From an uncultured Clostridia bacterium (lineage in GTDB: Bacteria; Bacillota; Clostridia; Lachnospirales; Anaerotignaceae): a stretch of 46,172 bases of DNA. Position numbers and translations under genes: made by a program. Position 1 is the first letter of the stretch; every line of letters begins with the position of its first letter. This document shows, in pieces, positions 1 to 7,947 of this stretch. Below the pieces are notes generated by a model, which was not told the origin of the DNA, made no database searches, and worked only from the letters and a program-made list of their open reading frames with translations. The DNA lies in contig CAJTZO010000020.1 in NCBI GenBank assembly GCA_910583755.1, positions 1-46,172 of the forward strand, written 5' to 3'.

Positions 1-6
1 GTGCGC

Positions 7-31
7 AGTTAGATTTGCTGTATTTCTAACT
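7..31. other. Small inverted repeat at the window edge
   Basis: The arms AGTTAGA and TCTAACT enclose an 11-base loop. Nothing coding is visible in the first 61 bases. The hairpin may belong to the terminator or leader of a neighbour outside the window, and no function can be assigned. Confidence 0.3.
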
Positions 32-61
32 TACACACTTTATTTTACACTCCCACCTTAG

Positions 62-97
62 AAAAAAACCTTGAGAATGTTATCCTCAAGGTTTTTT
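62..97 (-). terminator. Rho-independent terminator of the metNIQ operon
   Basis: The stem CCTTGAG/CTCAAGG has a short loop, an A run on the left and a T run on the right, so it can work in both directions. It lies ten bases beyond the metQ stop codon and closes the leftward methionine operon. Confidence 0.85.
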
Positions 98-107
98 AAA
101 AATTTTT

Positions 108-989
108 TTATTCGATTGTTTCGACTGCACCTTGATATTTTTCAGCAATAAAGTCTTTTGTTTCATCGCTTCTTAAAGTTTCTACTAATTTTTGTAATTC
201 TGGTCTGGACTCACTACCTTCTTTTACTGCAATAATGTTAGGATAAGTTTGTGCACCGAGAGAGTCTTTTTCTTCTTTTGCTAAGGCATCATTTACACTT
301 AAACCTGCACCTACAGCATAGTTTCCATTGATAACCGCTAAATCAACATCTTGTAAAGAACGTGGTAATTGTGCTGCTTCTACTTCAATAATATCTAAAT
401 TGTGAGGGTTTTCTAAAATATCTAATTTTGTTGCTTTAATTCCAGCATCTGCATTGATTTTTAAAAGGCCATTTGCTTCCAATAAAAGCAATGCTCTTGC
501 TTCATTTGTAGTATCATTTGGTACAGCGACCTTTGCACCGTCTGGTACTTCTGTTAAAGAAGTTGTTTTTCCACCATAAATTCCCATTGGTTCATAATGA
601 ATATTACCCATAGATATTAAATGTGTTCCCTTTTCTTCATTAAAAGAAATTAAGTAGGGTTCATGTTGGAAATAGTTTGCATCTAATTCGCCGCTTTCTA
701 GCGCTGTGTTTGGCTGCACATAGTCTGAAAATTCAATTACTTGCATATCAATACCTTCTGCTGCTAAAGCTTCTTTTGCTTGTGCCAATATTTCAGCATG
801 GGGTGCTGGAGATGCGCCTACTTTAATGGTTACAGTATCTCCTTGTGTTTTTTCTTCGGCTTGTTGTTGGTCATCTGTTGTTTGTTGGTCATCTGTTGGT
901 GTAGAATCAGCTGGTGTGCTGCCACAACCTGCAAATGCTCCTACTGCTAATACAGTTCCCAATAATAACGCGAATACTCTTTTTTTCAT
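108..989 (-). CDS. metQ: Methionine ABC transporter substrate-binding lipoprotein MetQ
   Basis: This is the extracellular binding protein for methionine uptake, anchored to the membrane by a lipid. Residues 1-21 form a lipoprotein signal peptide ending in FAG with the lipidated cysteine at 22. A Thr/Asp/Gln-rich linker of about 30 residues follows (TDDQQ occurs twice), then the NlpA/MetQ fold starting near VKVGASPAPHAEIL. The family hallmarks are the acidic block around YVQPNTALESGELDANYFQH and the later NGNYAVGAGL segment. The length of 293 aa is slightly above the usual 270-275 because of the linker. The start has a strong GGGAGGAAAC ribosome-binding site. It is the last gene of the operon, 23 bases after metI, and is followed by a terminator. 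The T-box upstream implies induction when charged tRNA-Met is scarce. Confidence 0.93.
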   Translation of the reverse strand: MKKRVFALLLGTVLAVGAFAGCGSTPADSTPTDDQQTTDDQQQAEEKTQGDTVTIKVGASPAPHAEILAQAKEALAAEGIDMQVIEFSDYVQPNTALESGELDANYFQHEPYLISFNEEKGTHLISMGNIHYEPMGIYGGKTTSLTEVPDGAKVAVPNDTTNEARALLLLEANGLLKINADAGIKATKLDILENPHNLDIIEVEAAQLPRSLQDVDLAVINGNYAVGAGLSVNDALAKEEKDSLGAQTYPNIIAVKEGSESRPELQKLVETLRSDETKDFIAEKYQGAVETIE

Positions 990-1012
990 TTCTTGTTTCC
1001 TCCCTTAAATTT

Positions 1013-1672
1013 TTATAATCTTTTGTCGCTTGCTGTCGCGATTTTCATGCCAACTTCCTGCATAATCTGTACAATTACAACAAGAAGGATGACTGTTATA
1101 AACATAATATCTTCTTGATATCTGTAATAACCATAATTCATAGCGATAGCGCCTAAACCACCACCGCCTACAATTCCTGCCATAGCAGAATAGCCTAATA
1201 TTGTTGTAACAGAGATAGCAGCACCTATCAAAAGAGAAGGTTTTGCCTCTGGTAAAAGCACTTTAAACATAATTTGAAAAGGAGAAGCTCCCATGGATTC
1301 TGCTGCTTCAATGACACCTCTATCCACTTCTTTTAAAGAAGATTCCACCATACGTGCAATAAAAGGACCAGCAGCAATTACTAAAGGTACAATGGTAGCC
1401 TTTGAGCCTAAGGTAGTACCTGCAATAAATCTTGTGACTGGCATAACTGCTATCAACAATATCAAAAATGGAATCGAACGCAATACGTTTACAATAAAAC
1501 CAAGTAATTTATTTAACCATATCATTGGATAAATTCCCTCTTTGTCTGTTGCTACAAGTGCTAATCCTAAAGGAAGCCCTATCACATAAGACATTAAAGT
1601 AGAAACCAACGTCATATATAAGGATTCATATATCCCTACACCAAGCATTTGTAACATACCTTCTTTAAACAT
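1013..1672 (-). CDS. metI: Methionine ABC transporter permease MetI
   Basis: This is the membrane subunit of the MetNIQ importer. The 219 residues contain five hydrophobic segments, the usual MetI topology. The cytoplasmic coupling (EAA) loop is clear: EAAESMGASPFQIMFKVLLPEA, residues about 123-144. The C-terminal GGGGLGAIAMNYGYYRYQ block is typical of D-methionine/methionine permeases. An AAAGGAGG ribosome-binding site lies eight bases before the ATG. It starts 22 bases after metN and stops 23 bases before metQ, so the three genes are surely co-transcribed. Confidence 0.93.
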   Translation of the reverse strand: MFKEGMLQMLGVGIYESLYMTLVSTLMSYVIGLPLGLALVATDKEGIYPMIWLNKLLGFIVNVLRSIPFLILLIAVMPVTRFIAGTTLGSKATIVPLVIAAGPFIARMVESSLKEVDRGVIEAAESMGASPFQIMFKVLLPEAKPSLLIGAAISVTTILGYSAMAGIVGGGGLGAIAMNYGYYRYQEDIMFITVILLVVIVQIMQEVGMKIATASDKRL

Positions 1673-1694
1673 AGTATATTCCTCCTTTCTTATT

Positions 1695-2717
1695 TTATAT
1701 CAATTCTGTGAGTTGTTCAAATTTTACATTTTGTGTTTCTAAATAAGCAATCATTTTTTTTGCGGTACGTTCATCTGGAGGAAGTTGTACAATTAACTGT
1801 CCATATGCTTGCCCGTCAATATTTCTCGTGTTTGCATACATAATATTAACAACTCCCTGACATTCTAAAATCATATTTGCTAAAATTGGCTTAAAAGAGG
1901 TTTCTCCTTCAAATACAATTCTACAATATTGTTTATTGGTATCATCAAACTGTGTTTTTGGTTTACTTTCACTGTATACAAGTTGTTTTCCGATGCTGGA
2001 TTTTGGCGCAGTGAATATTTTTTCGACGGTTCCAATTTCTGCAATTTTACTGCTGTCGATAATGGCAACTCTTTGACAAATTTCTTCAATAACACTCATC
2101 TCATGTGTAATGACAACAACAGTAATTCCTAATCTTTTATTAATATCTTTTAGTAATTTTAAAATACTTCTGGTTGTGTTAGGGTCTAGGGCACTGGTTG
2201 CTTCATCACAAAGTAACACTTTGGGGTTGGTTGTTAATGCTCTTGCAATCGCAACCCTTTGCTTTTGTCCACCAGAAAGTTGTGCAGGATAAGAATTTTT
2301 TCTTTCTTCTAGCCCAACAATTTCTAAAAGTTCCTCTGCTCTTTTGCGAGCTTCCTCTTTTTTTACACCTGAAATTTCAAGCGGAAAGCAAACATTTTCT
2401 AAGGCAGTTTTTTGCATCAACAAGTTAAATTGTTGGAATATCATTCCCATGGAACGCCTTGCCTGCCTTAATTGTGATGGTTTTAATACCGTTAAATCTT
2501 GCCCATCAAATAATACCTGTCCTTCTGTAGGTCTTTCGAGCAAATTAATACATCTTACGAGTGTACTTTTTCCTGCACCACTCATACCAATGATTCCAAA
2601 AATTTCCCCTCGATTAATTTTTAAATCAATTTTGTCCAGTGCATGAACAACACCATTTTTGACTTTAAAAGATTTACTCATTTCTTTTAGTTCAATAATT
2701 ACGTTTTCCTGTTCCAT
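1695..2717 (-). CDS. metN: Methionine ABC transporter ATP-binding protein MetN
   Basis: This is the ATPase of the methionine importer. It shows the Walker A motif GMSGAGKST near residue 45, the signature LSGGQKQR, Walker B VLLCDEATSALD and a switch histidine in VVITHEM. The last 85-90 residues form a NIL domain (IVFEGETSF to the C-terminus), which binds methionine and trans-inhibits the transporter in characterised MetN proteins. I chose the ATG at 2717 (340 aa) because GAGG lies six bases upstream. An in-frame TTG at 2729 would add MRWN and has a weaker site. It begins 18 bases after the 115-aa gene and is the second gene of the T-box operon. Confidence 0.93.
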   Translation of the reverse strand: MEQENVIIELKEMSKSFKVKNGVVHALDKIDLKINRGEIFGIIGMSGAGKSTLVRCINLLERPTEGQVLFDGQDLTVLKPSQLRQARRSMGMIFQQFNLLMQKTALENVCFPLEISGVKKEEARKRAEELLEIVGLEERKNSYPAQLSGGQKQRVAIARALTTNPKVLLCDEATSALDPNTTRSILKLLKDINKRLGITVVVITHEMSVIEEICQRVAIIDSSKIAEIGTVEKIFTAPKSSIGKQLVYSESKPKTQFDDTNKQYCRIVFEGETSFKPILANMILECQGVVNIMYANTRNIDGQAYGQLIVQLPPDERTAKKMIAYLETQNVKFEQLTELI

Positions 2718-2735
2718 ATTCCACCTCAAACAATC

Positions 2736-3083
2736 CTAGGTCTCTGTTTTATAAATTTTACGAATCACCTGTATTTTTCCAATCATATGTTGCTGAAATT
2801 TATCCATTACTTGGGTTAAAACCCATAGCTCTTGTTGATAAGAAGCTCCAACTGTATGAACCTCAAAATGTAAAAAATATTCATCATCAATTTTAAATTT
2901 TGTTACATACCCCTTATGGTCATCATTATATTTTGCATTCCATACTGCAATTTCTGTTGCATATGTTTCATTTAATACAGGATAAAAAATTGGTTGTTCT
3001 GGTAATCGTGGTGGGTATCTTGTATATCCACTTTCTTTGATTAATTGTAATTCTTTTGTTCCAACAGGTCGGTACAATATCAT
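2736..3083 (-). CDS. Uncharacterised 115-aa protein, first gene of the Met T-box operon
   Basis: A small soluble protein with no signal peptide or membrane segment. It is rich in aromatic residues and opens with MILYRPVGTKELQLI followed by a PPRLPEQPIFYPVLNE motif. From memory this resembles a small family that databases often label 'ADP-ribosylation/crystallin J1', a name that reflects weak similarity and not a known activity. I cannot assign a reaction. A GGGAGA ribosome-binding site precedes the ATG. The gene starts about 25 bases after the T-box terminator and ends 18 bases before metN, so it should be controlled together with methionine uptake. That placement is the only functional clue. 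Confidence 0.75.
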   Translation of the reverse strand: MILYRPVGTKELQLIKESGYTRYPPRLPEQPIFYPVLNETYATEIAVWNAKYNDDHKGYVTKFKIDDEYFLHFEVHTVGASYQQELWVLTQVMDKFQQHMIGKIQVIRKIYKTET

Positions 3084-3398
3084 TTTTTATTCTCCCAAAT
3101 TTAATCCATAAAAAAACTCTCTCCCTAGGAAAACATTCCATAGGGACGAGAGATTATTTCTTCGCGTTACCACCCTATTTTACCCATACCTCACGGTATG
3201 TGCCTTATCAAGTGCGAGTTTATCACTGACACTCTAACGCTGTTACGGGCGTTCCCGTCATAGCCTACTGTGTTTTCGGTATGCAGCTCCAAGACCATGT
3301 TCTGCTTTTTCTAAATCATCCTTTTTCAGCTTAGCAGGACTCTCTGTTGATTTTTTCAAAGCGTACTCTTCTTTTCTTCGCCTTTTTATTCTAATGAT
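3084..3398 (-). ncRNA. T-box leader, probable tRNA-Met specificity
   Basis: Read on the minus strand, this leader holds the T-box sequence AGGGTGGTAACGCG (3163-3176), one base off the usual consensus, followed by an intrinsic terminator. Stem I carries the AGTA-type loop-E element near 3364 and the specifier-loop context GAAC-ATG-GTCTTGGAGC. Laid against the well-known glyQS leader (GAAA-GGC-ATTCTTGAGC), the six-base spacing to GAGC puts the specifier triplet at 3296-3298, which reads ATG. The T-box bulge reads TGGT, which pairs with an ACCA tRNA end, as expected for tRNA-Met (discriminator A). The leader sits directly before a 115-aa gene and metNIQ, so low charged tRNA-Met should allow read-through. 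Confidence 0.93.
3109..3152 (-). terminator. T-box regulated intrinsic terminator
   Basis: On the minus strand the hairpin pairs CTCTCGTCCCTA with TAGGGAGAGAG and is followed by a run of T. It overlaps the part of the T-box that forms the competing antiterminator. Confidence 0.88.
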
Positions 3399-3402
3399 AT
3401 TC

Positions 3403-3430
3403 ATTATACTTTTTTTATGGTATTTGTCAA
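3403..3430 (-). promoter_or_regulatory. Sigma-A promoter of the T-box met operon
   Basis: A perfect -35 TTGACA (3425-3430) and a perfect -10 TATAAT (3403-3408) are separated by 16 bases on the minus strand, just upstream of T-box stem I. The 3431-3532 stretch beyond it has no gene and no clear structure. Confidence 0.85.
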
Positions 3431-3532
3431 TATGTTTTCTATAAAAATGAAGTCTTTTTTTGAGGACAATATAAAAATTCTTTTTCTTTCAACAAAAATA
3501 GTGCATTGTTCAGAAATCTTATTCTTTTTGTC

Positions 3533-4810
3533 CTATTCATTGGAAGAAGTGTTTTGTTGGTCAAATGGAATATCATCATAGATAAATTTATGGAGCATAT
3601 CTCCAGCTTGTTCCACGTCATAGTGATATACCCATAACTCTACACCTTCTACCTCTGTTTTTGTCTTATAACCATCTGTTTCAATATAATCATTGGGGAA
3701 ACTATCCTGCTCTAACATTAAATTTTTGTTCATAGCAACTGGTGCTAATTGTAATATTTCAGAATCAGTCATAGAAGTTTCCATCATGGGCATCATCGTT
3801 TTAATGTAAGAGGGATATTGTAAAGGACTGATATCTTTTGCCTTTTCAAATAAACACATCATAACTTTTCTTTGTCTGCCTGTTCTCATGTCATCATTAT
3901 CATTTTTTCTGATTCTGGAATAGCTAACAGCTTGTTCCCCATTCAGATGCACCATACCGGTTTCCTGTACTTTTTCCACACCTGGTGCAACATATTTATT
4001 CATTTCTTGTCTTTCTCCCTCATTGATTTCAACATCAATGCCACCCATTTCCTCTATAATTTCTGCTAATTGCTCAAAATTAACAGTGATATAATCTGTA
4101 ATATCCATACCAAAATTTTCGTTTAAGGTAGCAATAGCAAGTTCTGGTCCTCCATAGGAATAAGCATGTGTAATTTTTGTTTTTCCATATTGGGGTAAAT
4201 TGACATAAGTGTCTCTTGCAATAGAAACCATTTTTACCTTTCCTCTATTACCATCAATAGAAACAATCATAATTGCATCAGAATTTCCAGTATTTTCTCC
4301 ATTTCTGGAGTCTACACCAAAGACAGCAATATTTTTAATTTTCATTTCAACAGATTTTACTTGCTTTTCTGTGTTGATACTTAATACAGTTTCATCTACA
4401 GTTTCCCGTTTCATATCTTTTGTATAATATTTAAATGCTGCAAATGCCCCACCCGCACCTAAAAATAATAATATAAAAACAACTAAAAATGTTCTTATAA
4501 ATATTTTTCTTAATCTATGTTGTTTTTGTTTTCTTTGTGTTCTTGTGCCCATGAGTGGCACCTGCTGATATGGGATGTTTTGTTGAATAGGTTGTGCTTG
4601 TTGATACTGTCTATGAATATCTCTTTGCTGTTTATGTACTTTGTTTGCTCCCATTGGAATCTGTTTTTGTATTTTCCGGTTATCTTGCCTTCTACCACCT
4701 TGATAATATTCTATATTTCGTGGGGGTGGTTGCCTATTCATTGGCTGTCTATTTTGGTTGATGGATTGTTTGTAAAATTTATTTTTTCCTTCTCCATTTT
4801 CTCTGCTCAC
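3533..4810 (-). CDS. LCP (LytR-CpsA-Psr) family cell-wall polymer ligase
   Basis: LCP proteins transfer lipid-linked teichoic acids or other glycopolymers onto peptidoglycan at the outer face of the membrane. Residues 1 to about 103 are an unusual cytoplasmic tail rich in Gln, Arg, Asn and Pro. A single membrane segment follows (about 106-128, FLVVFILLFLGAGGAFAAF). The LCP domain runs from VFGVDSRNGENTGNSDAIM through SIARDTYVNLP and KITHAYSYGG, and contains the conserved Asp/Arg residues that bind pyrophosphate lipid. SYSRIRKNDNDDMRTGRQRK is the second conserved LCP block. The 425-aa length exceeds the typical ~320-350 because of the tail. The start is GTG with TAGGAGG upstream. It appears monocistronic. 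Confidence 0.9.
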   Translation of the reverse strand: MSRENGEGKNKFYKQSINQNRQPMNRQPPPRNIEYYQGGRRQDNRKIQKQIPMGANKVHKQQRDIHRQYQQAQPIQQNIPYQQVPLMGTRTQRKQKQHRLRKIFIRTFLVVFILLFLGAGGAFAAFKYYTKDMKRETVDETVLSINTEKQVKSVEMKIKNIAVFGVDSRNGENTGNSDAIMIVSIDGNRGKVKMVSIARDTYVNLPQYGKTKITHAYSYGGPELAIATLNENFGMDITDYITVNFEQLAEIIEEMGGIDVEINEGERQEMNKYVAPGVEKVQETGMVHLNGEQAVSYSRIRKNDNDDMRTGRQRKVMMCLFEKAKDISPLQYPSYIKTMMPMMETSMTDSEILQLAPVAMNKNLMLEQDSFPNDYIETDGYKTKTEVEGVELWVYHYDVEQAGDMLHKFIYDDIPFDQQNTSSNE

Positions 4811-4830
4811 AAAATATCCTCCTAGTTGTT

Positions 4831-4878
4831 ACGATATTTATATCGTATATCATACCATAAAAACCTATTTTTTGACAA
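4831..4878 (-). promoter_or_regulatory. Possible lcp promoter with a palindrome downstream
   Basis: On the minus strand TTGTCA (4873-4878) and TATGAT (4849-4854) are 18 bases apart. A 16-base palindrome ACGATA-TTTA-TATCGT (4831-4846) lies between this -10 and the lcp ribosome-binding site and could be an operator. The -35 lies in a short sequence that mirrors the end of the neighbouring repeat. Confidence 0.4.
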
Positions 4879-4888
4879 GATTTTTAGA

Positions 4889-4910
4889 TACTTTCTTAAG
4901 AGAAAGCTTA
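4889..4910 (+). repeat. Degenerate copy of the short hairpin repeat (family 2)
   Basis: The CTTTCTTAAGAGAAAGCTTAG stretch matches the ~37-bp hairpin repeat found near 10.4, 23.8 and 26.7 kb, but only its hairpin half remains. It abuts the large repeat that starts at 4911. Confidence 0.5.
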
Positions 4911-5100
4911 GCTTGTCAAAAAATCTTGAGAGTTAGCCCTCAAACTCCTCAAAGAATCTTAATATGAAACTAGTATTTCGCTAAAAAGATTGATTTTATA
5001 AGGAAAAACGTTAGTTTTTCCATGAAAGTTTTTTGTCCAACTTTTTTTAAAAAGTTGGTGGGTGTGGGTAAAACTCACAAAAAAGACTTTATTGACAGAC
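4911..5100 (+). repeat. Interspersed structured repeat, family 1, copy A
   Basis: A 190-bp copy running from GCTTGTCAAAAAA to TTATTGACAGAC. It contains the family's internal hairpins, among them GAGAGTTAGCCCTCAAA, the GGAAAAACGTTAGTTTTTCC near-palindrome, an AACTTTTTTTAAAAAGTT stem and a GTGGGTAAAACTCAC stem. It fills most of the 350-base gap between the lcp and aminotransferase genes. No coding frame is visible in it. Confidence 0.85.
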
Positions 5101-5131
5101 AAAAGGACATACTTTTTAGTATGTCCTTTTT
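5101..5131 (-). terminator. Terminator of the aminotransferase gene
   Basis: The stem AAGGACATAC/GTATGTCCTT has a six-base loop and A/T runs on both sides, 33 bases past the stop codon of the leftward aminotransferase gene. Repeat copy A abuts it directly. Confidence 0.85.
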
Positions 5132-5163
5132 AATATAGAGAAGTTATGAAAAGAAATGAATCA

Positions 5164-6342
5164 TTATAATTTTCCAATTTGTTTTAAGAATGCTTCAATT
5201 TTGCCGATTGCAAATTTTAATTCATCCATAGAATAAGCATAAGAGATTCTAATAAATCCTTCTCCACAATCACCAAAAGCAGTACCTGGAACAACGGCTA
5301 CTTTACCTTCAAACAACATTTTGTCGCAGAATTCAGCAGAAGTTAATCCTGTCAACTGAATAGACGGGAATACATAGAATGCTCCTTTTGGTTCAAAGCA
5401 AGTCATACCTAATCTATTAAATTCACTGATTAAATATTTTCTTCTTTCATCATAAGATGCTCTCATTTCTGCTACATCTTTATCACATTGTACAGGGTCT
5501 TTTAATGCTTCAATACCTGCATATTGGCTCATTGTAGGAGCACACATAATAACATATGCATGTACTTTGTTCATAGCAAGAATTAAATCTTTAGGACCTG
5601 CTGCATAACCAAGTCTCCAGCCAGTCATAGCAAAAGATTTTGCAAAACCGTTTAAAACGATAGTTCTTTCATACATTCCTGGGATAGAAGCAATAGAAAC
5701 ATGGTCTAATCCACCATAAGTAAGTTCTGCATAGATTTCATCGCTGATAACAAGAATATCATGTTTGATTAAAACAGGAGCGATTTTTTCTAAGTCTGCT
5801 TTTTCCATAATACCACCAGTTGGGTTATTTGGATATGGGAAAATTAATGCTTTTGTTTTTGGTGTAATTGCAGATTCTAATTCTTCAGGAGTTAATCTAA
5901 ATTCATTTTCTACTTTTGTTGTTAAAACAACAGGTACACCACCTTGTAAGGTAATGCTTGGTTTGTAAGAAACGTAAGAAGGTTCTACAACAAGAATTTC
6001 ATCACCTGGTTCAATAATAGTTCTAAGTGCAATATCAATTGCTTCAGAAGCACCGATAGTACAAAGAATCTGGTCAGCAGGGTCATATTTTGTATGGAAT
6101 CTTCTGTCAAGATAATCAGAAATTACTTTTCTTAATTCAGGCATACCTTGATTAGAAGAATATCTTGTTTTACCTTCTTTTAAGGAATCAATAGCTGCTT
6201 GTCTAACATGTTCAGGAGTTTTAAAATCAGGTTCACCAACACCTAAAGAAACAACATCTTCCATCGTAGCGGCAACATCAAAAAATTTTCTAATTCCAGA
6301 TGGTGGCATTTCTTCAACATGTTTTGCGATAAAATTTCTCAT
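5164..6342 (-). CDS. Class I/II PLP-dependent aminotransferase
   Basis: A 392-aa cytoplasmic fold-type I aminotransferase. Visible signatures are YPNNPTGG (residues 170-177), the cofactor-binding SDEIYAEL (200-207), the Schiff-base lysine K235 in NGFAKSFAMTGWRLGY, and the substrate-carboxylate arginine in FIRISYA near 368. It belongs to the broad aspartate/aromatic aminotransferase (PatA/AspC-like) group; the exact amino donor cannot be read from the sequence. The start has a GAAAGGA site ten bases upstream. It is a single-gene unit with its own terminator. A possible promoter lies at 6458-6486 on the minus strand (TATAAT with a weak TTGCTT -35). The remaining 6343-6690 sequence is AT-rich and featureless. 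Confidence 0.9.
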   Translation of the reverse strand: MRNFIAKHVEEMPPSGIRKFFDVAATMEDVVSLGVGEPDFKTPEHVRQAAIDSLKEGKTRYSSNQGMPELRKVISDYLDRRFHTKYDPADQILCTIGASEAIDIALRTIIEPGDEILVVEPSYVSYKPSITLQGGVPVVLTTKVENEFRLTPEELESAITPKTKALIFPYPNNPTGGIMEKADLEKIAPVLIKHDILVISDEIYAELTYGGLDHVSIASIPGMYERTIVLNGFAKSFAMTGWRLGYAAGPKDLILAMNKVHAYVIMCAPTMSQYAGIEALKDPVQCDKDVAEMRASYDERRKYLISEFNRLGMTCFEPKGAFYVFPSIQLTGLTSAEFCDKMLFEGKVAVVPGTAFGDCGEGFIRISYAYSMDELKFAIGKIEAFLKQIGKL

Positions 6343-6694
6343 TGCAAATCAATCCTTTCAAAATATAATGACATTTGTTTTATTGTATTTTATTTCATTA
6401 TTACTACAAATTACAGAAGCATGTTATTTTTTCAACATTCTTACTGACGCTATAGATATTATACAATTAAATCTTAGAAAAAGCAATAGAAAAATATCAA
6501 AATCACAAAAAATATTTAGGAATATATTTTAAAGATGGTGCATAATGCTGTTATTTTAGATAGTATAGTAGAAAACATATTATTTTTTTATTTTTCACTA
6601 TTTTAGAGAAAAGGATAAAATCAGAAAAAAGAAAGGAAATTGACTAAACAAAATTACAAATTTGTGAAAAATTTATCTTTTTGAAACAAATAAA

Positions 6695-6722
6695 AAGAAC
6701 TTAAAAGAAAATTTAAGTTCTT
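6695..6722 (-). terminator. Left copy of a duplicated terminator hairpin flanking repeat C
   Basis: The arms AAGAACTTAAA/TTTAAGTTCTT are perfectly paired. It matches the hairpin at 6910-6937 at 23 of 28 positions in the same orientation. The two copies directly abut the two ends of repeat copy C. Confidence 0.75.
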
Positions 6723-6909
6723 AGTCTGTCAAAAACTCTTTTTTATGGACTCTATTCACACCTGTAACCTTTTATAGAAAATTAATGTTTTTCCTTGTAA
6801 AATCTCTTTTTTCAAAAAAGAAACAAGAGTTTAGAAGTGCAAGCGAATGCTTCACTTTGCACCAACTGAAACAAAATGGGAACAGTGTTCTAAGATTTTT
6901 TGACAAACT
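6723..6909 (-). repeat. Interspersed repeat, family 1, divergent copy C
   Basis: This 187-bp copy is inverted relative to copy A. It begins AGTCTGTCAAAAA and ends TTTTTTGACAAACT, so the ends are inverted repeats of one another. The AAGGAAAAACATTAATTTTC part matches other copies; its middle is highly diverged and has a GTGCAAGCG...CACTTTGCAC hairpin not seen elsewhere. No coding frame is seen. Confidence 0.75.
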
Positions 6910-6940
6910 AAGAACTTGAAAAAGGATTTAGGTTCTTTTT
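6910..6940 (-). terminator. Terminator of the purM-like gene (right copy of the duplicated hairpin)
   Basis: AAGAACTT...AGGTTCTT followed by a T run lies immediately before the stop of the leftward PurM-like gene. It is the diverged partner of the hairpin at 6695-6722. Confidence 0.75.
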
Positions 6941-7936
6941 TTATGATTCAAATTGTACTGCATATAAAGCATCACTTTTAGGCTGATTTAATGGTAAAAT
7001 ATGTCCATCTTTGATGATTTGTCTTTCCTTTTCTGTAATTTTTCCAATAATAGCACTTTCAATACCTTTTTCTTTTAACATACTTACAAGTTTTTCACCT
7101 TCAAATGTAGTGATAATCATACTTCCGCTGGAGATTAATTCATAAGGGCTAATTTGCCCTGCTTGACAAATAGCTTTTGTTTCTTCTTTAACAGGTATTT
7201 TGTCCAAATCTATCAAAATACCTGTGTTAGAACATTCTGCTACTTCCCATACTGCACCTAATATACCACCTTCTGTTACATCATGCAAAGCAGTTGCTCC
7301 CATATGTTTTGCAATGATAGATTCTTTTATAACAGATAAAAAGCCTCTCATAGATTTCGCTTTTTCTAGTAAATGCTGCTCTATTTTATCAGATAATATT
7401 GCTTCATATTCTTTGGCAAGAATTACAGTTCCTTCTAAACCTGCCCATTTTGTCATAATTACATCTTGTCCAACTTTTGCGCCACCAGTTGCAATAAAAT
7501 TATGTTTATCCGTTCTTCCTATAACTGCGGCAGAAATTACAGGTTTATTGACAACTGCTGTTACTTCTGTATGACCACCTAATATTTCAATACCAATTTC
7601 TTTTGCTGCTTCATATGCCCCTTCCATAATGTCAGACAATATTTTTTCTGAACTTCCTTCTGGAAGTAATATTGTTAAAAGAATACCAATCGGTTCTGCT
7701 CCACTAGAAACAATATCATTGCAATTAATATGCACAGCAATATAGCCCATATCCTGCTCTGCTCCTGTAATAGGGTCTGCGGATAACACACAAAGTTCCT
7801 CTCCAAAGATTACCGCGGAACAATCTTCCCCTGTTTTGGGTCTTAAAAAAACATCATCCCTTTTTACAGCAAAATGATTAATGGGATTTAAAACAATACG
7901 ATTCAGTGTTTCTGGTGGTACTTTTCCAATTTCCAT
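6941..7936 (-). CDS. AIR synthase (PurM)/HypE-like ATP-binding protein
   Basis: A 331-aa protein of the PurM/HypE/SelD/ThiL ATP-binding superfamily. The N-terminal half carries the PurM block (DPITGAEQDMGYIAVHINCNDIVSSGAEPIGILLTILLP) and GGHTEVT; the C-terminal half carries HDVTEGGILGAVWEVA. The proteins of this type that I recognise are annotated only as 'AIR synthase family'. It lacks the C-terminal cysteine that true HypE uses for cyanide-ligand transfer, ending in YAVQFES, so it is not a classical hydrogenase-maturation protein. I chose the ATG at 7936 because AAGGAGG lies six bases upstream; an 18-codon in-frame extension would run into the crcB end. It starts 11 bases after crcB, with its ribosome-binding site overlapping the crcB stop, so the two form an operon. 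Confidence 0.82.
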   Translation of the reverse strand: MEIGKVPPETLNRIVLNPINHFAVKRDDVFLRPKTGEDCSAVIFGEELCVLSADPITGAEQDMGYIAVHINCNDIVSSGAEPIGILLTILLPEGSSEKILSDIMEGAYEAAKEIGIEILGGHTEVTAVVNKPVISAAVIGRTDKHNFIATGGAKVGQDVIMTKWAGLEGTVILAKEYEAILSDKIEQHLLEKAKSMRGFLSVIKESIIAKHMGATALHDVTEGGILGAVWEVAECSNTGILIDLDKIPVKEETKAICQAGQISPYELISSGSMIITTFEGEKLVSMLKEKGIESAIIGKITEKERQIIKDGHILPLNQPKSDALYAVQFES

Positions 7937-7947
7937 TCTATTCCTCC

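Noticed and set aside
7200..7574. A 124-codon plus-strand frame
   Set aside because: Fully inside the PurM-like gene on the opposite strand, without a start signal.
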